Shown here: positions 23,587 to 35,548 of the stretch, piece after piece | How positions within the stretch are numbered: the stretch's first letter is position 1 | How the letters are laid out: each line of letters opens with the position of its first letter | Origin: Antedon mediterranea | Taxonomy: Eukaryota; Echinodermata; Crinoidea; Comatulida; Antedonidae | Assembly: GCF_964355755.1 (NCBI RefSeq) | Contig: NC_092677.1 | Coordinates: 17,828,101-17,892,100 of the forward strand | Length of the DNA stretch: 64,000 nucleotides | Reading direction: 5' to 3' | Made by a program: the position numbers and the translations under genes | Notes under the pieces: model-generated | Told to the model about the DNA's origin: nothing | Databases searched by the model: none | Seen by the model: only the letters and a program-made list of their open reading frames with translations

Positions 23587-25009
23587 TGACACCAACGTTG
23601 CCCCAACCAAATAAAGATAAAAATGCTGCTACTGTACTTTCCACCTAAAACAGACTATTCATTCACCAACCACAGACAAGCCACAGACAAATGTTTTTCA
23701 ATTGGGTTAAGCTTGAGAAATTGAGTTAAATAAATTACAAAGACAATAGGGGCTTTGGATAGGTGCGGAAGTACATTAGCGCCGTTAAAATGGACTTCTT
23801 TTTTTGGTGGCTGTCTCTCTTCACAAGTTCGGTAGGTCACCCTTTCTCCACCACCTCACATAAGTACTGTTTCAACCGAGCCTAACATTACCTCTATGTG
23901 TTACAAGCCACAGATTATTATGATATTACATTTCATTTCAATGATACCTACGTTTTGACAATTATTTACTAAAATAAATACTGGCGGTGGAAAATACAGA
24001 GTGTTACCACGTTACTTCACTTTCCAGTTCACCTATACAAATTATATTGACCAATCAGCAATCGAGAGCTGATGAACTTTACCCCCTTTTTACTTCAGTT
24101 TGTAATTTGGTGGTTTCAAGGGGCAGACTGGCCTAAATTACAGGTTTCATGAAGGCTGTGGTTCGTTTTCTATATGTCAGTATATTATGTCAGTATATTA
24201 TGTTATATAGTAGGAATAATCTTTACAGGGATAGTTAATATTTAGTATAATACAATATCAAAGTTTGTCTTATTTAATTTTCTACAATATAAGTCGAAGA
24301 GAACATAAAGTCAGTATCATGTGATAATAAAGCTTAAATGAGCCATTACACAGAAAATTAATTACAAAAAATTCAAGTTTTAATTTGTTAGTTGAGTTTT
24401 TAAATATTTTAGGTAAGTCTTTTTAAAAATGTTTTTTACTAATTTCGTCGAAAGTGAGATTTGATTATTGTTTAAGATATAAATAATTACTGTTCTATGA
24501 CCCGAGTCACACGTTGTTACGACTTATTAATTTACTTAATCAAAATAAAACGAGGGGTTTAAAATCTGTTTTATTTGCAATTTAAATGCTAATATTGTTG
24601 TTTTTAAAGATGTATAATTTACGTCATATATTATTTGTAATATATAGTAATAAATTATCAGAAATAATTATTATTATCATCACAGCTAATTGATTGGTCA
24701 AGTGATTTGTGACGTGTTTGAAACTGAGGGCGCAATTTGTGTTTCGTACACTTTCTTTGGTGACAGTCGTTAGATCTGTGACATGACATTTGTAGTACGT
24801 GAATATCTACAGTTTCGAACGAAGGTGACCACCGGTATTTAATACTGTGTACAAACTCATCAGATAACGTAGAAAAATCAATTATGGTTCCTATTATATT
24901 ATTTTATTTATATTTGCTATTTATATTATTTTATGTCAGTACAAGACCAGCTAAAAAAAACCCAATAGTTATGATAGGCCAATTAATAAGTATAAAAGAT
25001 ATTAACAAT
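23587..25009. other. Intergenic, no gene seen
   Basis: No supported gene. There is a short 15-bp tandem repeat (GTCAGTATATTAT type) at 24177-24205. Confidence 0.5.
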
Positions 25010-25535
25010 AGGCCTATCTGAACTGAACTGAACTTTTATTGTATCTCTTTTAAATCAGAGGCACAGTCTCAATGAGATGTGCAACAAGTTTACAGTGAAA
25101 AATAATACATACACACTTAAATATAAATACAAAACAAGAAATTAGACATAAGAACAAAATTACAAAAAAAAAATGTAAGAAAACTGAGACAGATTAAATA
25201 CTAAAAAAATGAGTAAATTAAGTTTGAGAAGGAATTGTATTATATATATCATTTCGTGTGTTCCAAGCCATGGTCAGAAAAATTTTGCAATGTTTGTCGA
25301 AAATAATACTTGCTGATTCGTATACATCATGGGTCAATTGATTTGGTGTAATTTTAAATTCATTATGGATTTCAAGATCATCGAAGAATAAGTGGTGTTT
25401 AAGATCTAGAGAGCTAGTAGTAAACAATTCCCAGAACATGGATAGATTATTGTTGTTTAGCTCATCTTTAAGGTTCATGAGTATTGGTTGTCTAACGTAC
25501 TCAAGTCGTTTGCATTCAATAATATCTTAATAACG
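25010..25535 (-). mobile_element. LINE 3' end fragment, minus strand
   Basis: On the minus strand a frame at 25478-25218 (86 codons) ends in ..CKIFLTMAWNTRNDIYNT.. and is preceded, after one frameshift, by C.VEEHI....YYECKRLEYVRQPI, which resembles the C-terminal Cys/His region of LINE ORF2. It is followed by a 3' UTR containing AGACTGTGCCTCTGATTTAA, AATAAAAG and a TTCAG-repeat tail (at 25019-25032 on the + strand). This arrangement is typical of CR1/L2-like LINE tails. The element is 5'-truncated and broken. Confidence 0.55.
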
Positions 25536-27600
25536 TAAAAACTCGTTCACCAGAAATGTGTTCTTCCACACAGTATAATGTATACAATCGGGAAAACAAT
25601 AAGTAAGTTTAAGTTTAAGTAAATTTATTTACTTTAAAAATGTGAAAACCAATGATCGCGCGATACCAAGATTATTTATTTATGTTACTAATGAATTGAT
25701 AGTGATCAAAGGGATCGAAAGGCGGATATTTACCTGACGCTACCCATGTTAAAATAAATTCTTTTAAGGCAATATGAATTAATTTGTATATGTATTATCA
25801 TTAAAGTTTGATTACATTATAATTATATTAATATGCCTTTAATAATGTTTGATGATAATAAATTATAGCGCAGCGTAGTTTATTTTAATCGTGAACGGCA
25901 GCAGAGTGAATCGCTGAATTACACCGATAGGCTTAAATCCGTTCAAAGACGCCGCAGTAATCGTTGGGCTAAGATTCTTATTGAACATTCACCTAATATT
26001 AGATGGAACGATTAGCCTGGCTCTGACACAGCATTCTAGGTAGACTGTCTATAGAATGAAGCATTAAGGACCGCATTGTCTTTATAAAATGACTTTAAAA
26101 TTTAGTTAAATCTGAAGTACTATACTGTATAAAATGAATAGTCAGTTAAACGTGTTTTCCCATGACTTTAAAACATCGGATTACGCCATAGAAATTCTGC
26201 CAAAACAGTTTGTCTTCTTTTTCATTGGGATCATTTATCGTGTGTTCAATTGGTGATACACAATTTCAATACACTCTTCACAGTGCTGCTATATTTTATT
26301 TGATCAAAGTGAATAGTTATATGCAAGATATATATGACGAATATACTTTACCATGAAGAAAGATATTGCGAATACCGAATTTTAACGAATATATAAAAAA
26401 ATTTCCATAAAACAATATGAATAAAACACAAAAATGAAGAACAAATATACGCCCGTAGAATATGCTGATAAAAACAGCCTTTCATCAGGCTGCCGCGATG
26501 ATGCTCACAAACGCAGTTTATATCACAGTGTCGTGATATTATAAGGTGAACAAATCGAACTTAATACTTTTATTCAATCAATTTCAGGCAAATATAAATA
26601 GAAACTTTTCATACTAATACATCCATTTATTCGCTTAAAATGTTATAATTATTTATACTTTATTTATCCTCATTACAATGCAGCTCCCAATATACGGTAG
26701 GTAATAGCTAGACTCGTATGTTCGTTCTAAATTAGCGGTAAGTATAGCATTGGATAGGCCTCGCTATACTCATACCGAGTATAATGACCATATATTTATC
26801 TCTCTATGCTTATCTATATTGCTAATACAAACAACAATAAACAATTAATTTAAAATATTATCGAATGATGTATCAATGTTCGAGTAGCTTCGAATTTCAA
26901 GATGGTATTTTTTTCTTTTACAAAATAAGTCCTTGTAGGTTTTTGCATCAACAAAATAGAATTAACGTTATAGTCAACGAACGACTTTACTATACTCACG
27001 GTTACAACATACATTCTACATATTATTCAACATCACACAATATAATAACCTATGTAGAGCAATAAAATTAAACTCGTTTATTTAAAATTTTATTTTCAAC
27101 TTAAGGTTACCGGTATATTCGACAATAATTATTAATGTTCTCTTAATATTACTCTTAATATTACATAAAAATATGAATATTGAAAAAAATTAAGTACACA
27201 TTGATATTCATAATAATTAATATGTTAAGAAATTTCAACCTATGGTAGGTTGAACTAGAGTTTATCTAAAGTCCGTTTTTTCTTTGTAGAACGTTTAAAT
27301 AAACGAATAGGCCTAATGCACTTAACATTAAAATATTTTCAACACAATATTTGTAACTGAATGGTTAAAAATAGATTTGCATTTATTACGGAAGTTTGTT
27401 TTATTCCATATTAGATAGATTAGATTAGATTTAACTATCCTACCATTTCTACTACAATAAACTACCGCTAAAAATGAACGAATTTTCATTTCGCTTTAGT
27501 TATTAAAACATAGTTTATTTTAATATATATATATATAATTTTTGCATGTGATTAAAAACAACTAAAATTTAAAAAATCGCTAGATTTGTTGACGACCAAA
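25536..27600. other. Intergenic upstream of the Irx gene
   Basis: No supported gene. Possible distal regulatory DNA for the homeobox gene, but no site stands out. Confidence 0.45.
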
Positions 27601-27639
27601 CCTAGCTGTAAACTGTGATTAAAAGCTGTGGTTTATTTT

Positions 27640-28289
27640 TTGTTGTGGTCACAGAAATAATCGCCATAGGCACTGTAAGCGGGCGCCAATCTAAAACCTT
27701 TTCACTACACTTTTTTTGTAGCTTTGGCTCGCGTGGAGTTGAAGGAAGTTGCCCGAAATAAGCTCCGCCTACTTTGGGCGGAGCGAATGAGTTTGTGTGG
27801 GTTATTCCATTATTATAGCGCGCTGTCAATTACCTAAAGTAGCGTCAATGAACGACTAATACAATTGGCTAATTCTTAGTAGATCATCAAGTCACTGCCA
27901 AAACATGGGCTCAGTGGGCCGTATGGTGATTAGATAGGGACTAACACAGTAGACTACTTAGATATAGTACCCTCCCTAGTAGCTAGCATAACTTGTTAAA
28001 GTGACATACAGTGGGGTACTACAATCAAATCCACCTAACAATACTATACGTAACACTTTGGAATATAAGCACATGCAAGTTTTGGAAACTGTTTAAAACT
28101 GTTTCTACCTGTGAAACATCGTGTGGGAGATTAGTGTTACTCTATTACTTGAACTGTATCAACGTGTTTGTACAGAAACCTATTCATGGTGTAGCTGACT
28201 TAAGTTTGAACTGAATGGCACAAATATAAATACCAGAAGTTTATCTACAACAACTGGTTTTGGAATTATATTGAAATCGTCTTCAAGAA
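27640..28289 (+). promoter_or_regulatory. Candidate Irx promoter and 5' UTR region
   Basis: This is the most GC-rich stretch immediately upstream of the Irx start codon. It contains CCAAT at 27686-27690, an inverted pair of GC-box-like sites GCTCCGCC (27762-27769) and GGCGGAGC (27777-27784) separated by 7 nt, and a reverse CCAAT box ATTGG at 27864-27868. The transcription start is not determined. An open frame at 28011-28214 is not considered coding. Confidence 0.4.
28225..28232 (+). promoter_or_regulatory. Possible TATA box
   Basis: TATAAATA lies 58 bp upstream of the Irx start codon. If used, it would give a 5' UTR of only about 30 nt, which is short, so the real promoter may lie farther upstream. 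Confidence 0.3.
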
Positions 28290-28334
28290 ATGTCTTCCTA
28301 TCCACAGTTCAGCTACCCGTTTTCAACTTCACAG
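28290..28334 (+). CDS. Irx: Irx coding exon 1
   Basis: It encodes the 15-residue N-terminus [15 protein letters not shown]. The donor is ACAG|GTAAAT and the phase is 0. It is too short for simple ORF finding and is recognised from the conserved Irx N-terminal signature. Confidence 0.88.
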
Positions 28335-31300
28335 GTAAATATAAGATGTTAATTGTTATTTTTTAAAAAGGATGTAAAACAACTTTAAAGCTAAAACTGT
28401 TTAAAATGTTGATATTTCGTTATTTTTTTCTTGTTTGTATAAAACCTAAACTATTCGTATTAGCTACTAGTTAATTCTATGCACTTCCCTCTTTATAGTC
28501 ATTTTTTTACTGGTACTTATGTACTCATATATAGCATTATAACTGTATTATTTACCATTTTTGTACAAATTTTAACATTTTCATTTCTTAATGAATAATG
28601 TTTTAACGCGCAAAACTTTAAAACAACCATTTCTGAAAAGATATAACTTGTACAAAAATATAATGGAACAATTTTTAATGCTTTTTAATAATATAGTACA
28701 AACATCATTCTATTAACTGAATAAATTGTATTTTCTTTAACTTACAGCTTCTAATGCCTTCAGCCGCACCTCCACCACCGACCTCGTGTTGTGATACAAG
28801 CCGATCCGATGCCCACAGCCAAGGCACAGCTGTCTGCTGTCCACTGGATAGAGCTGCCTTGCTGCACGGAAGGGTACCTGGTTTACCATCGCTTTACACC
28901 TCACCCTATGCTGAGCCTGGCCTTATGCACCTCGCAGCGGACCCATCAGCTTTTTATTCACCCCTGGTAAGCCGATTCTTTTTTAAATAGGCCTATTATA
29001 TACATTTTTTAATATTCTATACTATTAGTACTATTTTAGTCTTTGCTTACAAATATTACAACTAATCAATTCGGATCCAAATTTTTTTACGAAGACGGAC
29101 GATATGTTTTTGATAATAATTTATCATACCACACATGCATTAATACATTACTACATGTAATTTGAACTACTGTATGTAAATAATGTTACCATTAAGTTCA
29201 TATAGCGTGGCCTATATGCATTCATTTCATAATAGGCCTTACAGTAGGCTATTATTCAATGCTAGTGATATATCACATCGCAAATGAAAAACATATAGGC
29301 CTAGATAGATGTTTAATCTTTTTATTTGGTGACTAACATTTATGTTAAGATAACATAAACTGACGTATTTTGTATGTTTAATGATTTAAAGTAACAACAA
29401 GTTATTAAAGTAAAATTAGCAAGTAAATAATTTTAAGTAAGTAAGTGGTTTAACAATAGTATGTTATAATAAACTGTTTATTAACAGGCCTACTTTCGCA
29501 TTTTTACAACAATCTTTTTATTTAATTCAAAACCTAAAACCATTATTAAACATTGGAACATTAGGCATGTTGAGCAGGCAAATATGAACGTAATTTGCCG
29601 TTATTTCATGCCTAATTAAAAGTATCTGTTTACTGTTAACGGATTTGATGACCACAAAAATATGCATGGTGTTGTATCAACAGTCATTTATGTAGCTAGG
29701 CCTAGGTTTAGTAACATACGAGTAATGGGCATAATGTGTTAATTGTATATGTTAAATAATACAGTGGTAGGCATACACAGGACAGAGATGTATTCGTTAA
29801 TTACCGTTCATGAACCATCTAAACCTAAACTCTCCGTTTTTTCATAATAATAATTATTATGCCTATATAATTCAACCGCAAGGTACATTTGAGCCTTTAT
29901 TTATGTGACAAATTATGTATTAAGGTTAAATAGTTTAAGCAAGTAATAATATACTAGTTTCGGTATTTCGTTCTAAAAATCATTACAAATTACTTCGTAA
30001 AAAGAGGCCCGATGTAAACGTCATATTCGGTTAGATGTTAACATGAAATAGTTCTACAAAGTACTGTATTCGTTTTGATACTTTTTCGTCTCACGACTAT
30101 TCAGCATTTTTTTTATTTGATCCTTTCTATAAATCATGACGTTTAAAAAATCCATAAAAAGCATTGGTCTTTTTAACGAATTCCTTATAACATTTAATAC
30201 TGTGCTGGAAATAGAGTTATACTTTGTAGGATAGTAGTAGACCTATCTATGTGTTTATTTTTTCAACTGACCAATGTCCAATACTATTTTACAGAACGCA
30301 GCCTATGCAGATCTGAAGAACAGTTCGGCCGATGCCTGGTCAGCAATACACCAACCCACCGCTTGTTATCCCTACGATCCCACTACATACCCGTATTACG
30401 CTGACAGGTAGGAAACATTCATTTTATTTCCTTTTTAGAGCATCATTTTCATTTTTTACTTAAATATGAAACAAATATCGCGTGTGACGAATAATATAAA
30501 AAACCCAGAAGAATGCAATTCATTTTACATTAACAGTGTACGGATTTTCCGGCTATTAAGAGTAAAACTCGACATAATAGTCTGAATTAAGGGTCCTATT
30601 ATATTACGCTAACATATATACAGTTATAGTATGATCTAATACAATACATTACTATACGGTATTGTGTGATATGGTGTTATCCTTTGATCATTTAACGTCA
30701 GTCTTCTTGTATACTCAAAGAGCAAGCAAATAGTCACTCTATGGTACAGTATAATAATAGTACTGTATATCATAATCATACTTATGAATTCACGTGGATA
30801 GGTTAGGTCATCATCCGGTATAGAATGCAGGAAACTCCCGTGGAGTTAAATTTTACACATTTATATACATACATCCGTACACCAGTATTACGTACTTATG
30901 ACGTATAATATAACACTAATTGCTGTTAAATGGTAGATAGATAATGTGAAATAAATGTGTGCAAGAATATTTCTATATGAAAAAATAGAAATAGAAATCG
31001 ACAGAAATGATTACATAGGTATAATATATATGGTCTATTTTCCAAAAGCAGGTCGTAACTGTTTCGTTCATATTCATAATAATCGTGCCGTTTAGTGTGT
31101 CAGATATGGTCTTAAATACCTTAATCCAGAATCTACCGACACTATTGTATCATATACTTTATTAATAGGTAGTCCTACCACGGATCATATTCATTGAAAT
31201 GTTTTGTTTGCATGATTGTGGTGCGTGTGGACAGACGCCACTTCATAAAAGTTCGTAAAGTATTTAAGTTTATGTAGCGGTGTGTTTAACATTTTAAAAT

Positions 31301-34300
31301 TGTTAAAATTCCAAAAGAAATCACGTTCGACGTATTAAAATCTTATAGTAGCTAGAAGTCGTTTGTTCATGTACTTTATAATATTATTTATTTTAGTTTA
31401 TGTATTTGAAATTTAGTTTTCCCATTATTCATGATTTATCAATCTAATATTATATTAATCGCATATACAATAGCTATCGTTTTGTTATAGGCCTATAAAA
31501 TAATTATTTAACATATTTACACATTACTGCTTAATATTATTTGACGCTTACGGGTTAATTTAATTATGAAAGCACGATGAAGTCCAATATTATTCTCTAT
31601 CGATATGACCTCAATGATTAAATTTAATATTACGATAAGCATGATAAATTTGCTCCTGTTATCAAATATGAAATTAATAAAACACATCCAATTAGCGAGC
31701 GTGTTATACGGTGGTGGTTAAATGATGATATCATCGCTATTGTAACTCTTTCACAGGCGATTTGCCTTTGTGTAATATGCCAACCTTCTGACCCTGCCCG
31801 ATCGAATTCTTTACACTCTTATTTGTACAACAAAGCATTATTTAAGTCAACAATTAGTAATTAACATCATCTATTAAATGTACATTCGAAGCTGTAAGTA
31901 AACTGAATAAACTAGCGCGGGTCGTACTATGTACATTTTCTAGGTATTAGACCGCTCACAAGCCCTCAACCAATTAAATAAAAACTATTCGTACTCAATA
32001 ACGCTTTAACTGTCCAAAGGCGTGAAGAACTAATAGAGATACTGTGTTGAAATCTGTACTATCTGTACCAATATGCACAATATTTTACAACTGTAATACT
32101 TAATTGTACTTGTACTTATCTCCGCAAACCACAATTGTTAAAGCAGATATATTCGACGTTGTTTATGAAGGTGGACAAAAGTTAATTCGTGTACCGTGTA
32201 AGAAAGTGAATAAAGGAGACGATAAAGAGGGTTTAAGTATTAATAATAGTTCTTGTGTAAACGTACTAAATTATTTATACTTTGAACTGATTTGACTTTT
32301 CCAGATATGGGGCAATGGACATAAATGGAGCGCGAAGAAAGAACGCAACGAGAGAAACGACAAGTACTTTGAAAGCTTGGTTGTACGAACATCGAAAAAA
32401 TCCATATCCCACAAAAGGAGAAAAAATTATGCTCGCTATCATAACTAAAATGACTTTGACGCAAGTTTCAACGTGGTTTGCCAATGCAAGGAGGAGATTG
32501 AAGAAAGAAAATAAAATGACATGGTCTCCTAGAAATAGATGTGGGGATGGACGTAAAGATGATGAGTTTGATTCAGGAGATGAGGCTGACGAAACGCGCG
32601 AACGAGATCCTGCAGACGACACCTCGAGTTTGTTAGGTATGTAGAAAACTAGTCTGGTTTTAGTAAACAGACGATATGTGTATTTTGGTTTAATATAATA
32701 GTAGAGAATATAAACAATGAACTGAAACTAAAATTCTTGCTATATTAACAATATCCACAGAATTTGAGTGTAAATTATTGTACACAAAGAAAATAAGAAA
32801 GAATAACTTAGCACAATAAACACAAATGTAATATTGAACATTTTACTATTATAATACGACACATTTATTGGAAATCAAGAAACATTGACGTTATTAAATT
32901 AATCGTATCGGATATCTACAAGATAATTAGACATTGATACGGTACGCCCTTAATTGAAACTCCAATCAACCGTCGACTTATTATTGTACAGTTAATAAAA
33001 CAATCAATATCATTGTAGATTTTATTAACAGAGGTGATAGAATTTAACTACTGTGTTCATTAAAACATGAATAATGTCCTCGAGATTGTCTAAAAGCAAT
33101 ATTTGTAAATTAATGTTGATGGATTGAATTGAAAACTTGAAATACTTGGCTAACGAGTGTCATTATGATTGCCTCTGTTAAATTGTCTCCCCCTGGCAAA
33201 GTGGTTGCTGAAACCGCTGCCTTCGTTTGTATCCTTTCTATCGTTATCATTATAAAATCGATTATTCGTAAAACACCAGTTTTCAAATTTACAAAACAAA
33301 CTGTTTTTGATGCAGGTGTTCATGGTATGATGACCTGCTTGTCCGTATTCATTTGTTCAATAAATCAAACTGTAGGCCTATGTTTCTTCTTACAACGATT
33401 CCATAAATGCATTAATTAAAAATCATACGCGAAATATGTTGCGTATGGTTATAAGCCTCGTGGTTTTATTTTCATTGGCTACGAAATATGAATAGGATCG
33501 GTTATTGTCTGCCGTTGGTATGTGAACCACTTGTGACCCGAAAGAAGCCTGCTTACTCTGGTGATTCATCTTAAAATAATGTTAGGAAAACTCGGTTTCT
33601 ATTCCCGCAAGATCGCAATAGTTTATGTTACGTTGCTTTAGAACATAATTATTTTCATATATTTACTATGTGTAATTTATTACAGGTGATGATAATAAAG
33701 ATGATGAACCAATTGATGTTGAAGAAGAAGACTTCAAAGCTGCTGTAGGAGAAGCAGATGCAGCGATGGAACAGGAAGAAAGGAGGAGAGAACGAAATGA
33801 AATGAATGTACATTCACCTAAAGCAAATGATGTTGAATCATTAAAATCAGACTGTATAGATGAACATGATACGAATGAAAACTCACGTAAAGAAACAAAA
33901 AACATTACTCAACCAGAGAAACCAAAAATCTGGTCATTAGCACATACTGCCACGTCAAGCAGTCCAGATAGAAAATCACCAAATTATATCAGCCCGCATT
34001 CAATGCCTCACGGAATCCATTTCCGTCACGGACTAAATCCTTATAGTGCACACTTAGCTAGCTTTAGACATTGGATTGACGGACCCTATCAAAATGCTCT
34101 ACCGATGTCTAGGCTACATATGCCTTTAAATCATTTACCCACCGGTTCACAAGCGGCCACCACGTGCGTTGTTAGCAGCTCGGGGGTACCGTTGTTTTCA
34201 TCATCAATACCGCTTAGTGCAGATAGATTCCCAGGCATGACAGTGAAGGCGCCAGCACCCGTCACTATTTCAAGAAGTCCGGAGCCAGCCACGTCAGTAT

Positions 34301-35545
34301 CCTCGGCAGGTAAGGCAATATTTTAGATTTTATCGTATTTTTATACAATGCTTAAAGCACGAAATAGTAGTTATCATGTACAAATATTATTAATAAGTGC
34401 AATATAATATTTAGATTCAGAAGCGAAAATATTTAAATGAATGATTGATCGGAGTTTGATTTGACCAATTAAAATACCAACGAGCATACCTCCGCGGTGG
34501 CTTCGACTGGGCCTACGGTCTTTTACAAAATATGTAACGATTTGAATGTTAAACTTCAATGACAATCATTCGCAGCAGGAATACTTAAATAAACATCGTA
34601 CTGTTGTCCAAAACTCTTATTAAGCATGGCTCAAAAATTGTAAACTAAGTTAACATAACATATGAATTATTACTATAACACGCTTTATCAGTCAGCAATA
34701 TCGCATTTAAATCGTGTCATTACTGATTGAATGAACTGTAGAAATTCATACGAAGAGATCGAGTTACCTTTTTATAATGAATCGAAATTGATAACTTCTT
34801 GATTTAAACACACAATTCCAACTCTCTTTCATTTAAATATAATTTAAACTTTCCGCTTTCAACTTTTCAAGTATCTGCTCGTAAAAAAGCAAAACAAAAA
34901 AACAAAAAACTTGTCAAGCATTTCATTACTAAAATTATCAGGTAGGCCTATACTTTGTGTCATGTTGTTAAAAGTGATATATAACAATGCAAAGGTGACC
35001 AAAAGTTGCTACGACAGGTAAACTGTGTTAACAGGTAACCTGTTCGTTACTTATTAAATTACAATTTTAGTTAACAGGTAACCTGTTCGTTACTTATTAA
35101 ATTACAATTCTAGTCTCTTAGTAGTGATTAGTTTTGTCCCTTGTCGGGTTTAGAAATGACCTTAAGTAGCTGCTAATAAGTTCATCATTGTGCTACAATA
35201 TAGTTTTACATCAAATACAATCGCTTCTAAATGTAACATCTTTTCTATTTACTATTTTAATGTTGTTTTTACACAATACGTTTTAAGAATTTTACTTTTT
35301 AAATCATCTGTTATGTGTTCAATTGTTTTAATGTGTGAAAATGTGTTTTTTTTAACTCGCGTTTTATCGTGCCACTGTTACAGAAATTAAAGATGCAAAG
35401 AAAGATTATTATTACCATGATTTCAAAGTGTTTATAATGTTTTCAAATTTTTCTTATAGGAGAATGTGGATCTCCGGGGCATTTAGAAAGCGAATCATTG
35501 AGTCGATCGTTTACCACGGCTTTTAAACCTGTTCTCAAGCGATAA
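28290..35545 (+). CDS. Irx: Iroquois-class TALE homeobox transcription factor (six coding exons)
   Basis: Coding exons are 28290-28334, 28748-28966, 30295-30407, 32305-32636, 33686-34309 and 35460-35545. They total 1419 nt and give 472 residues plus stop. All introns are GT-AG and the phases close exactly. The product is a nuclear DNA-binding regulator of patterning. It opens with [15 protein letters not shown], matching the conserved Irx N-terminus (SYPQF.YP). The TALE homeodomain spans residues 135-195, with the PYP three-residue loop (159-161) and recognition helix WFANARRR (183-190, alanine at homeodomain position 50). An acidic Asp/Glu-rich segment follows (about 205-275), then [12 protein letters not shown] (315-326) and an HGL..Y......F..W block (351-366), both typical of Irx C-terminal halves. 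It ends in KPVLKR. The start codon is preceded by an in-frame TGA at 28272-28274 and has G at -3. Echinoderm orthology is inferred; which Irx paralogue this is cannot be told. Confidence 0.96.
28335..28747 (+). other. Irx intron 1
   Basis: A 413-bp GT-AG intron, AT-rich, with nothing else recognised. Confidence 0.88.
28748..28966 (+). CDS. Irx: Irx coding exon 2
   Basis: 73 codons, phase 0 on both sides. The acceptor is CTTACAG and the donor CTG|GTAAGC. It begins LLMPS, continuing the conserved (F/L)LM motif after exon 1, and encodes a proline/serine-rich stretch ending ..[10 protein letters not shown], comparable with the AFY(S/P) segment of other Irx proteins. Confidence 0.92.
28967..30294 (+). 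other. Irx intron 2
   Basis: A 1328-bp GT-AG intron. It holds at least five AGGCCT palindromes, in line with the rest of the window. No gene or transposon is recognised. Confidence 0.9.
30295..30407 (+). CDS. Irx: Irx coding exon 3
   Basis: 37 codons plus 2 nt. The acceptor is TTTTACAG and the donor GACAG|GTAGGA. It encodes [19 protein letters not shown], then [13 protein letters not shown]. The tyrosine-rich YPY..YPYYADR run just before the homeodomain is characteristic of Irx proteins. The terminal AG joins the A of exon 4 to make Arg126. Confidence 0.92.
30408..32304 (+). other. Irx intron 3
   Basis: A 1897-bp GT-AG intron, the longest of the gene, ending directly before the homeobox. 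No internal gene is seen; the frame at 32104-32295 is not supported. Confidence 0.9.
32305..32636 (+). CDS. Irx: Irx coding exon 4 (homeobox)
   Basis: The acceptor is TTTTCCAG and the donor TTAG|GTATGT. It carries the whole TALE homeodomain and the flanking [11 protein letters not shown]. The acidic tail [12 protein letters not shown] follows. If the donor were ignored, the frame would stop two codons later (GM stop at 32642-32644), so intron retention would give a truncated protein that still has the homeodomain. Confidence 0.97.
32330..32512 (+). other. Irx: TALE homeobox
   Basis: The DNA encodes residues 135-195. Helix 1 lies around [15 protein letters not shown]. The extra PYP loop residues are at 32402-32410. 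Helix 3 has W183 at 32474-32476 followed by [12 protein letters not shown]. There is no stop, frameshift or missing core residue. Confidence 0.97.
32637..33685 (+). other. Irx intron 4
   Basis: A 1049-bp GT-AG intron. The frame at 33165-33419 inside it has no domain and is treated as chance. Confidence 0.9.
33686..34309 (+). CDS. Irx: Irx coding exon 5
   Basis: The acceptor is TTATTACAG and the donor GGCAG|GTAAGG. It begins with 2 nt completing Gly237, then an acidic [16 protein letters not shown] stretch and an [11 protein letters not shown] charged segment. [12 protein letters not shown] (33919-33954) and [18 protein letters not shown] follow. The remainder is rich in Ser, Pro and Ala. Confidence 0.95.
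34310..35459 (+). other. Irx intron 5
   Basis: A 1150-bp GT-AG intron. It contains a tandemly duplicated 43-bp unit with paired CAGGT/ACCTG sites (35027-35112), listed separately. Confidence 0.88.
35027..35112. repeat. 43-bp tandem duplication with CAGGTAACCTG palindromes
   Basis: Two almost identical 43-bp units start at 35027 and 35070. Each holds AACAGGTAACCTGTT, an odd-length palindrome made of two E-box-like half sites CAGGT/ACCTG. Another ACAGGTAA lies just upstream at 35014-35021. CAGGT(A/G) is the core bound by Snail and ZEB-type zinc-finger repressors in animals; binding here is inference. Confidence 0.75.
35460..35545 (+). CDS. Irx: Irx coding exon 6 (terminal coding exon)
   Basis: The acceptor is TTTTTCTTATAG. 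The first two bases complete Gly445, and 27 residues follow, ending [12 protein letters not shown] and a TAA stop at 35543-35545. The frame agrees with exon 5 only through this splice. The exon is too short to stand out alone and is supported by its clean phase and a basic C-terminus like that of other Irx proteins. Confidence 0.85.
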
Positions 35546-35548
35546 AAG

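Noticed and set aside
25218-25478. 86-codon minus-strand frame considered as a host gene
   Set aside because: The adjacent LINE-type 3' UTR and TTCAG tail, plus a frameshift upstream, make it a retroelement remnant.
32275-32622. Minus-strand open frames opposite the homeobox exon
   Set aside because: Shadows of Irx exon 4 on the opposite strand.
33165-33419. 84-codon frame in intron 4
   Set aside because: No domain and no splice support; removing intron 4 gives a clean Irx reading frame.
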